A stretch of 9,492 bases of DNA, taken from the NCBI GenBank assembly GCA_000431775.1, contig FR888207.1:1-9492 (forward strand). Reading direction: 5' to 3'. The position numbers and the translations under genes are program-made. The notes below the pieces were generated by a model. That model worked only from the letters and a program-made list of their open reading frames with translations. It was not told the DNA's origin and ran no database searches. Positions 1 to 5,593 of the stretch are shown in pieces; position 1 is the first letter of the stretch, and every line of letters begins with the position of its first letter. The DNA comes from Clostridium sp. CAG:413. Lineage in GTDB: Bacteria > Bacillota > Clostridia > Oscillospirales > Acutalibacteraceae.

Positions 1-29
1 ATCATCAAGACCTGCTCTGCTGCTTTTAT

Positions 30-1802
30 TTATCTAACGCTCTCATAGAGGCTCTTGAACTCGAGAAGAATTCTCGAACCCTCGTGCTTCGATACGGTGA
101 GAAGCTCTTCATTCTCGGTGAGTATCGAGTGATAGTTATTGTCCGCTATGATATAGCCGATCTGATCGTTCGTAAGGCCGAGCACCATAAGCTTTCTGCT
201 GCCTACGATATCCTGCATCGAGGGATACTCCCAATCCTCGCCGGTCCAGGAGTCCTTTGCTTCGGTGCCGCCGCCGAATGCGATTTCGGGAGCAAGCTCG
301 CCGGGGATTAGTGCGAAGGCAAGGTTCGTTCCGATCTCCATATAGCCTATCTCGGTCGGGATTCTCATCGAACCGTCCTTGGCCTTGACCGCCTCGTTGG
401 CGAGAAGTCCGGTGGACGCGATGAACTCGAGCGCATGGTTGTCAACGGTCACGAAGACATCTCTGTGAGCAATATTGAGGATGGGCTCAACTTTAGAGCC
501 CTTATCAGCGGCGACAAGAATCTCGCCGAGCTTGTTGCCGTATGCTTCGACGTTCTGGTATCTTGTGTTGCCCTCAACTGCCACGGGGGCGGTCTGCGAG
601 GTTATTGCAAGCTCTGCGCCCTGAATCTGAACATAGTTGGCGCCCGCCGCATTGACCTGCTTCTCTATAAAATAGGGATAGTCGCCGGAGATGTTGGTCG
701 TACCTGCACCGAGTCCGACGCAGTGGATAGCGGCATTGACTATCCATGTGGGCTTTGACTCTCTGTTGTCGGGAACAAAGCAGAGACGGTTGAGATTGGG
801 GTCAAAGGTCTGAGGATCGCGCTTGTCGCGGATATATTCATGAACATCGGTCTGGGAGAAATACATTTCGCCGGGCTCCATGTTGTTGACTGCCGCAATT
901 ATCGAGTCCGCGGTCGTCTTATAGAGGTGCTCCATGTATTCCTTGTTCTGTCCGTTGTGCAGGGTGCTCGGATCCATACCGACGGCGTTCTTGAAGGTAT
1001 TTTCGAAGAGAACCTTGTTGAGGTCACCGTTGAGACCGAGAGTATCGATAGCGCTGTGCTGATGGAGAGTGGAGATGTTTACGCTGACGATATTCTTGTT
1101 CTTTATGAATCCTGCGATTCTGCTTCTGATCTCGCGGACGTCTTTTGCCGCAAGTCCATATGCGTCGAGAACCGCGTAAACAACGATTCCGTTATCCGTG
1201 CCGTCGCTCATCGCGAATACTCTGACTCTGAGGTCGTCAAGTATCTCGGTGGGGTGTTTGGGGTTGGGATAGGAGAGGCTTCCGCCGACATAGTGGTTGC
1301 CGTCAAGCTCGTTGCCGGTGAGAAGCGATGCGCTCGAATAACCGACATTCCAGCGGGCGCCGTCCGCGGCTTTGTCATTGAAAGACTTGCTGCCGACATT
1401 TGAGTTTGTGAATTTGTAGTCCGCTTCGTCAGGTCTGCTCATCAGCGGGAAAACTTTGCTCAGACTGACCACAAGACTGTCGATAAGTTTGTCAACGGAC
1501 ATATAGAAAAGTCTGCTGACGCCTGTCTTGAAGCTGTCCCAGGTGAGCTTATCCGAAGATGAGAACGCGCCGAGGATAACTTTGATAACACTGATAGCTT
1601 CGTTGATGTCATCAAGCGAGTCTGCGCGGGACGATGCGGAGCTGTCCGTTGTTGCCGTCAGCTCGGAAACATTCTGCGAAGCCAGCGCGAGGTCTGCGCC
1701 GTTGTCGGTCTGTGCGCCGACTGCGGCAGCGGTGGAACCGAAAGCGAGTACGGCAACGAGCATAATTGCCACGATACCGCTTATCAGCTTTTTACATTTC
1801 AT
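30..1802 (-). CDS. Exported neutral-ceramidase-like protein (diverged, lacks catalytic-serine motif)
   Basis: A 590-residue protein. Residues 1-30 form a Sec signal peptide: MKCKK, then a hydrophobic core ending in AAAVGA, with probable cleavage near residue 30, so it should be exported. Residues 31-63 are Ser/Thr/Ala/Asp-rich linker, and about 64-122 look helical and amphipathic. The rest resembles the N-terminal catalytic domain of neutral/alkaline non-lysosomal ceramidases (Zn amidases that cleave N-acyl sphingosine). Landmarks seen are the HQHS motif (His247, His249) followed by DTLG, NAAIH with His360 before a SGDYP segment, PGE with Glu502, and GY at Tyr550. These match the family's metal-ligand positions. 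Where true ceramidases have GDVSPN with the nucleophilic Ser, residues 392-401 read QIQGAELAIT, so ceramidase activity is doubtful. The start is supported by AAGGAG at 1812-1817, 9 nt upstream. It lies 18 bp after its paralogue and is probably cotranscribed with it. Fold assignment is from motif recognition; the substrate is unknown. Confidence 0.72.
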   Translation of the reverse strand: MKCKKLISGIVAIMLVAVLAFGSTAAAVGAQTDNGADLALASQNVSELTATTDSSASSRADSLDDINEAISVIKVILGAFSSSDKLTWDSFKTGVSRLFYMSVDKLIDSLVVSLSKVFPLMSRPDEADYKFTNSNVGSKSFNDKAADGARWNVGYSSASLLTGNELDGNHYVGGSLSYPNPKHPTEILDDLRVRVFAMSDGTDNGIVVYAVLDAYGLAAKDVREIRSRIAGFIKNKNIVSVNISTLHQHSAIDTLGLNGDLNKVLFENTFKNAVGMDPSTLHNGQNKEYMEHLYKTTADSIIAAVNNMEPGEMYFSQTDVHEYIRDKRDPQTFDPNLNRLCFVPDNRESKPTWIVNAAIHCVGLGAGTTNISGDYPYFIEKQVNAAGANYVQIQGAELAITSQTAPVAVEGNTRYQNVEAYGNKLGEILVAADKGSKVEPILNIAHRDVFVTVDNHALEFIASTGLLANEAVKAKDGSMRIPTEIGYMEIGTNLAFALIPGELAPEIAFGGGTEAKDSWTGEDWEYPSMQDIVGSRKLMVLGLTNDQIGYIIADNNYHSILTENEELLTVSKHEGSRILLEFKSLYESVR

Positions 1803-1811
1803 CGTTTAACA

Positions 1812-1817
1812 CTCCTT
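1812..1817 (-). promoter_or_regulatory. Ribosome binding site of the exported ceramidase-like gene
   Basis: Read on the minus strand this is AAGGAG, 9 nt before the ATG at 1802. It lies entirely in the 18-bp gap after the stop codon of the upstream gene (1821-1823), which supports independent initiation within one transcript. Confidence 0.8.
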
Positions 1818-1820
1818 AGT

Positions 1821-3287
1821 TTATTTTACAGCCTTTTCGGCTTCTGCTTTCGTTTTGTTGACAGTGTCCATTATGCCGGTGAATACGCTTGCAACTATAG
1901 GTGCAGTCTCGGGACCGAGGGAGTTTGTCTCTTCATAATGTCTTCTGTCAAGTCTGTCGCGTGCGCCGTTGATATAGGGCTCGTTGGGATTGAGATAGAA
2001 ATCGTTCGGCGGGACGACATAACCTGTGAAGTCGTTGGAGAGGCAGAAGATAAGCATATTGTCATCGTTTGCGATCTGCAGCAGGGGAGTCGGGTTGATG
2101 TCGGGCGATTTGCCCTCGGCCGAACCCTCTGCGTCAAGATATCCGCCGTAAGCAAGCTCCGGGAACAGCTCGCAGGGGAGGAACAGAAGCTTGAGACCGT
2201 CAAGCTCAAAATAGTTCATCTCGGTGTGTATCGACATATTGAGCGAACCCTTGCCGGTGTATGCGGCGTGGGACTTAAGGATGCCGACTCTCTGAACGAG
2301 AGCGAGAACATAGTTGTCGCACTGCGCATAGTATTCCTGGCGCATGTAATTAAGTATGGGACGGAGCTTTCTTTCGTCCTTGATAGCCATTGCGGTGTGT
2401 GCTATCGACTGGCCGCCCATCATGGTCGATTTGACATTGTCCTCGTCAAGCTCCTTGAGCCTGATAAGTCCGCCGATAGCGCCGACGAAATATATCGTCT
2501 CTGCGCCGGTCTTTTCAAGTATCTCGTTTCTGAGATATCCCGCAAAGTCTGCGCTGACATAGGAGTTCTTGCCGAGAAGCGACTCGGTATGAGAAGCGAA
2601 GTTTATCATCCAAACTTCACGGCTTCCGTCCTTGGGAACAAAGCGAAATCTTGTTACATCCTTTGAATAGACCTCGGGCAGACGGGAGTCACGCTGAATC
2701 TCTTCGGCCTCCTTCTTGCCGTAATAGAGGTCTCCCTCTCTGCGGTCGTTGTAAGCGTCGATAACGACCTGCTTGACTTTCTGACGGAGCATCTCCATAT
2801 ATTTCTTGTTGCGTCCGCTTCTCGGAAGGGGACCCCAGAAGCCGACAGTGTCGATGCTCGCGTGGTTATGTATGCTCATAATATTAATTGAGCGGCAGCC
2901 GGTCTCTTTTTTGAAATCCGCAAGCAGATCTCTGATTATGCCGACATCGTAGTTAGTCAGTCCGATATCGTCGATAGATACGAAAACGACGCCGCCTCTG
3001 CCGGACTGGTCGTCTATCCATATGGCGCTCGCGGTCATCGGATCGAGCGCGCCCTTTGCGGGGTTGTTGATCTTATAGCCTGCGACATAGTAGGTCGTCT
3101 TGTCCATATCGTCGGGCATAACATCCGTCTTGGCAAAACCTACGCTGAAATAATCGCTCTTGGGCTCGCTGATATAATCAAACGTGCCTTTTTCAAGCTC
3201 GGGCGCGGGATTCTTCTTTGTCCTCTTTGCGCCGCCGCGTGACAGCGAATTTTGCAGCATTTTGCCGACTGTTCCTAAAGCACTCAT
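1821..3287 (-). CDS. Neutral-ceramidase-like protein without signal peptide (paralogue of the downstream gene)
   Basis: A 488-residue protein that aligns by motif order with the exported protein encoded just downstream. From the N-terminus: a short basic segment (1-36) with no hydrophobic stretch; SVGFAKTDVMP, like the family's opening strand (48-58); SIDDIGL (104-110); SIHNHAS followed by DTVGFWGP (His140, His142); NFASH with His233 and then SADFAGY; PCE with Glu373; SNDFTGYVVPP with Tyr423; and HYEETNSLGPETAP (450-463), which resembles the ceramidase-domain C-terminal end better than the exported copy does. The serine-bearing GDVSPN loop is replaced by FVGAIGGLIR (267-276). No export signal is visible, so it is probably cytoplasmic or leaves by a non-Sec route. 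The start is supported by AGGAG at 3295-3299, 7 nt upstream. It is the first gene after the divergent control region. A metal-dependent hydrolase or amidase with an unknown substrate, or a non-catalytic relative, are both possible. Confidence 0.72.
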   Translation of the reverse strand: MSALGTVGKMLQNSLSRGGAKRTKKNPAPELEKGTFDYISEPKSDYFSVGFAKTDVMPDDMDKTTYYVAGYKINNPAKGALDPMTASAIWIDDQSGRGGVVFVSIDDIGLTNYDVGIIRDLLADFKKETGCRSINIMSIHNHASIDTVGFWGPLPRSGRNKKYMEMLRQKVKQVVIDAYNDRREGDLYYGKKEAEEIQRDSRLPEVYSKDVTRFRFVPKDGSREVWMINFASHTESLLGKNSYVSADFAGYLRNEILEKTGAETIYFVGAIGGLIRLKELDEDNVKSTMMGGQSIAHTAMAIKDERKLRPILNYMRQEYYAQCDNYVLALVQRVGILKSHAAYTGKGSLNMSIHTEMNYFELDGLKLLFLPCELFPELAYGGYLDAEGSAEGKSPDINPTPLLQIANDDNMLIFCLSNDFTGYVVPPNDFYLNPNEPYINGARDRLDRRHYEETNSLGPETAPIVASVFTGIMDTVNKTKAEAEKAVK

Positions 3288-3321
3288 GCTTTATCTCCTC
3301 TCAGAAAGCTAAAAGTTTTAC

Positions 3322-3340
3322 TTTGCACAATATGTACAAA
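3322..3340. promoter_or_regulatory. Imperfect inverted repeat, operator-like, in leader of ceramidase-like genes
   Basis: TTTGCACA-ATA-TGTACAAA has 8-bp arms that match at 7 of 8 positions around a 3-bp centre. It lies just downstream of the predicted minus-strand transcript start (about +7 to +25), where a bound repressor would block transcription. The short centre fits a protein-binding dyad better than an RNA hairpin. No regulator gene is present in the window to pair with it. Confidence 0.4.
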
Positions 3341-3352
3341 ATTATATTACAT

Positions 3353-3381
3353 ATTATAAACTTTTTATAAGCGAAAAGCAA
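3353..3381 (-). promoter_or_regulatory. Candidate sigma-A promoter for the ceramidase-like gene pair
   Basis: On the minus strand, TTGCTT (3381-3376) and a perfect TATAAT (3358-3353) are separated by 17 bp. This predicts a transcript start near 3346 and a leader of about 58 nt. A second TATAAT (3346-3341) and a third (3403-3398) also occur in this AT-rich stretch but lack a reasonable -35 at 17 bp. The -10 is strong and the -35 matches only partly. Confidence 0.5.
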
Positions 3382-3461
3382 TATTTTTCAGCTAAAAATT
3401 ATATGTGTCGATTAAATAAATGAGACATAAAGTACGCATTGCGCAAAAAAATGACTTATTT

Positions 3462-3478
3462 TGAAATAACATATTTCA
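3462..3478. promoter_or_regulatory. Perfect 7-bp inverted repeat overlapping the -35 region of the rightward promoter
   Basis: TGAAATA-ACA-TATTTCA is a perfect dyad with a 3-bp centre. It ends 18 bp before the TATAAT of the rightward promoter and covers most of the position where a -35 box would sit. A regulator bound here could repress or activate the four-gene run. AT-rich DNA produces short dyads by chance, so this stays moderate. Confidence 0.4.
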
Positions 3479-3502
3479 TTTTACTCCGGAAGTGTGTATA
3501 AT
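3474..3502 (+). promoter_or_regulatory. Candidate promoter for the DnaD-loader-tex-MATE run
   Basis: A perfect TATAAT lies at 3497-3502. At 17 bp upstream the hexamer is TTTCAT (3474-3479), a poor -35, so the promoter may be weak or need an activator. The predicted start is near 3509, giving a leader of about 49 nt before the DnaD ATG. It is the only convincing plus-strand -10 in the gap. Confidence 0.5.
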
Positions 3503-3557
3503 ATAAGCTGATTTATTATGTGAAGAGTGAAGCTCTCGATGGAACGGAGATATATTG

Positions 3558-4574
3558 ATGAATTATAAGGTAAACCCGGACTCTCTTTCGGCGGTATTTA
3601 TGGTGCCGTCGCAGATAGTCGATCAGCATATCAAGCTTGCCGGCGGTCAGCAGCTGAAAGTCCTGCTCTGGACTCTCCGCCATGCGGGCGAGGGCTTTGA
3701 TATGGAAAAAATGTGCAGGGACTTGAATTTCTCAGCTCCCGATGCGCAGGATTATCTTCAATATTGGGTCGAGACCGGGATACTTGTATCAGACGGAAAT
3801 ACCAAAACGGTATCTGCTTTTGCACCCGCCAAGCCGGAGAAAAAAGAAGAGCCTGCGGCGCCCAAAAAAGAGCTGCCGGATATTGTCCCGTCAAGACCGA
3901 CTGCCGCCGAGATAGCTCAGCGTGCAGAGGAATCGGCAGATATAAAATTCCTGCTTCTCGAAACGCAGAACAAGCTCGGCAGAACCATAGGCTATGACGG
4001 ACAGTGTACTCTCCTGATGATGCACGATACATACGGAATACCGGTCGAAGTCATACTCATGATAATTGAATACGCCGTTTCGATCGGCAAATCAAGCTTT
4101 CATTATATAGCCTCGATCGGAAAAGACTGGGGCGAGCGCGAAATAGATACTATCGAAAAAGCGGACGAGCAGATAAGCAGGCTCAATTCAGTCAACCGCG
4201 TCTGGGCATCGTTTGCCGCAATGGCAGGGCTTTCAAACTCGCGTCCGACTCAGGCGCAGACAAAATATATTGTCACATGGAACCGCGAATGGGGCTTTTC
4301 TCCCGAGATGATTTTTTTGGCGTATGAGCAGATGGCGGAACACTGTCAGAAAATGAGCTTCCCGTATATGAACAAAGTGCTCGAATCATGGCACACGAAC
4401 GGAATAAAAACACCGTCGGATGTCGAAAAGGCGAACAAGCCTGTATCTTCACCGAATTCGCCGCAGAACAAGAGTAAAGCCAATGCGGGACACGCTTCTT
4501 CATACGACCTCAACGAATTCAACCGCAGCGCAATGCAGAAACCGATAGTTTATAAGAAGAAAAACAAGGATTGA
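3558..4574 (+). CDS. DnaD-domain protein (primosome component)
   Basis: A 338-residue protein. Residues 1 to about 88 look like the winged-helix DnaD N-terminal region. A Lys/Pro/Glu/Ala-rich linker (90-125) follows, then two copies of the DnaD C-terminal (DnaB_2-type) domain at about 128-205 and 210-292. Each copy ends in the family's aromatic motif: FHYIASIGKDW (181-191), and FPYMNKVLESW followed by HTNGIKT (268-285). The tail (295-338) is polar and ends in a basic patch. DnaD-family proteins bind DNA and help load the replicative helicase at origins or restarted forks in Firmicutes. I chose the ATG at 3558 over the in-frame TTG at 3555 because GGAG at 3546-3549 is then 8 nt away. The helicase-loader gene follows after 14 bp, supporting a primosome role. 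The family call is firm; equivalence to Bacillus subtilis DnaD rather than DnaB is not settled. Confidence 0.88.
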   Translation: MNYKVNPDSLSAVFMVPSQIVDQHIKLAGGQQLKVLLWTLRHAGEGFDMEKMCRDLNFSAPDAQDYLQYWVETGILVSDGNTKTVSAFAPAKPEKKEEPAAPKKELPDIVPSRPTAAEIAQRAEESADIKFLLLETQNKLGRTIGYDGQCTLLMMHDTYGIPVEVILMIIEYAVSIGKSSFHYIASIGKDWGEREIDTIEKADEQISRLNSVNRVWASFAAMAGLSNSRPTQAQTKYIVTWNREWGFSPEMIFLAYEQMAEHCQKMSFPYMNKVLESWHTNGIKTPSDVEKANKPVSSPNSPQNKSKANAGHASSYDLNEFNRSAMQKPIVYKKKNKD

Positions 4575-4588
4575 GAGGGGAAAGACAA

Positions 4589-5584
4589 ATGAGCTACAGC
4601 CGCAAGGTATATGTGAAAGCCGCATCGACGCTTGAACGCCGCCGCAGCAAAGCCGAGCACACTCAGAGCATGCACCGCGAAGAGGCGTATGCAAAAATAC
4701 CCGAGCTTATATCAATAGACCGTGAAATATCCTCGGCAGGTGCGGAAGTAATCCGCGCCATCGGCATGGGCGAGAACGCTCAGCGCTTTATCGAAGAGCT
4801 CTCAAAGAAGAATCTTGCCGCTCAGCAGCGCCGTAAGGATATCCTCAAAGAAAACGGCTATCCCGAAGATTATCTTGACGCGGACTACACCTGCAAAAAA
4901 TGCCGCGACACAGGATTCGTCAGCGGCGTGATGTGCGACTGTTACAAAGAACTTCTGCGCGACACTGCTCTTGCGGAACTCAATGAGCTTTCGCCGAGCT
5001 CACGCTCGACTTTCGAGAGCTTCAATGTCAATTATTACCCCGATGCCGCAGACGCAGTTACGGGAGTCAACCCGCGGAGCAGAATGAAAGAAATACTCGA
5101 CTTCTGCAAGGATTATGCCGCCGATTTCGGTACGGATTCGCCGAGTCTTCTGCTCTACGGCGCAACCGGACTCGGCAAAACTCATCTGTCGCTCGCGATA
5201 GCGTCCGAGGCTATCAGAAAAGGCTACGGAGTTATATACGGCTCGGCGCAGAATCTTATGTCGCGCCTTGAAAAAGAGCATTTTTCAAGCGGACGGGATA
5301 ACGAATACGATGGCAGCGAACAGGCTATACTCGAATGCGATCTTCTCGTTATTGACGACCTCGGCGCGGAATTTTCAACCCAGTTCACCGTTGCGGAGCT
5401 CTATAATATTATCAACACCCGCATTATGAGCCGCCTGCCCGTTATAATCAGCACGAATCTCACACCCGACGGGCTCGAGCAGAAATATACGCAGAGGATA
5501 ACTTCAAGAATAATAGGCAATTATATTTCACTCTATTTCTGCGGAAAAGACATAAGACAGATAAAAACTATGGAACAGGAGTAA
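4589..5584 (+). CDS. AAA+ ATPase, DnaC/DnaI-type helicase loader with zinc motif
   Basis: A 331-residue protein. The N-terminal part (1-100) is mostly helical and charged. It is followed by a four-cysteine zinc-type motif, C-x2-C-x10-C-x-C (Cys102, 105, 116, 118), as in DnaI-like loaders, where this region contacts the helicase. The AAA+ core has Walker A GATGLGKT (191-198), Walker B LLVIDD (252-257), sensor-1 IISTN (286-290) and arginine-finger candidates in TQRITSR (301-307). It should bind ATP and load the DnaB-type replicative helicase onto single-stranded DNA with the DnaD-domain protein encoded just upstream. I chose the ATG at 4589 because AGGGG at 4576-4580 is 8 nt away; an in-frame TTG at 4571 would add six residues and overlap the preceding stop. 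The IstB transposition helper is the main alternative in this fold, but no transposase is nearby and the zinc motif argues for a loader. Confidence 0.87.
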   Translation: MSYSRKVYVKAASTLERRRSKAEHTQSMHREEAYAKIPELISIDREISSAGAEVIRAIGMGENAQRFIEELSKKNLAAQQRRKDILKENGYPEDYLDADYTCKKCRDTGFVSGVMCDCYKELLRDTALAELNELSPSSRSTFESFNVNYYPDAADAVTGVNPRSRMKEILDFCKDYAADFGTDSPSLLLYGATGLGKTHLSLAIASEAIRKGYGVIYGSAQNLMSRLEKEHFSSGRDNEYDGSEQAILECDLLVIDDLGAEFSTQFTVAELYNIINTRIMSRLPVIISTNLTPDGLEQKYTQRITSRIIGNYISLYFCGKDIRQIKTMEQE

Positions 5585-5593
5585 TATGCCCTT

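Noticed and set aside
1938..2666. Long open frame (242 codons) on the plus strand, opposite the signal-less ceramidase-like gene
   Set aside because: It is fully antisense to a gene with recognisable family motifs, has no ribosome binding site or known domain, and is best explained by codon bias of the real gene. The same applies to the 187-codon frame at 840-1403.
3555..3557. TTG as start of the DnaD-domain gene
   Set aside because: The ATG immediately after it has better spacing from GGAG (8 nt against 5).
3539..3568. Nine-codon frame overlapping the DnaD start
   Set aside because: Only a weak purine stretch precedes its ATG, the peptide has no recognisable leader-peptide features, and such short frames are common by chance.
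4571..4573. TTG as start of the helicase loader, overlapping the DnaD stop
   Set aside because: It has no convincing ribosome binding site, whereas the ATG at 4589 has AGGGG 8 nt upstream.
4589..5584. IstB-type transposition helper
   Set aside because: No IstA-like transposase or terminal repeats are present; the upstream DnaD-domain gene and the four-cysteine motif fit a helicase loader.
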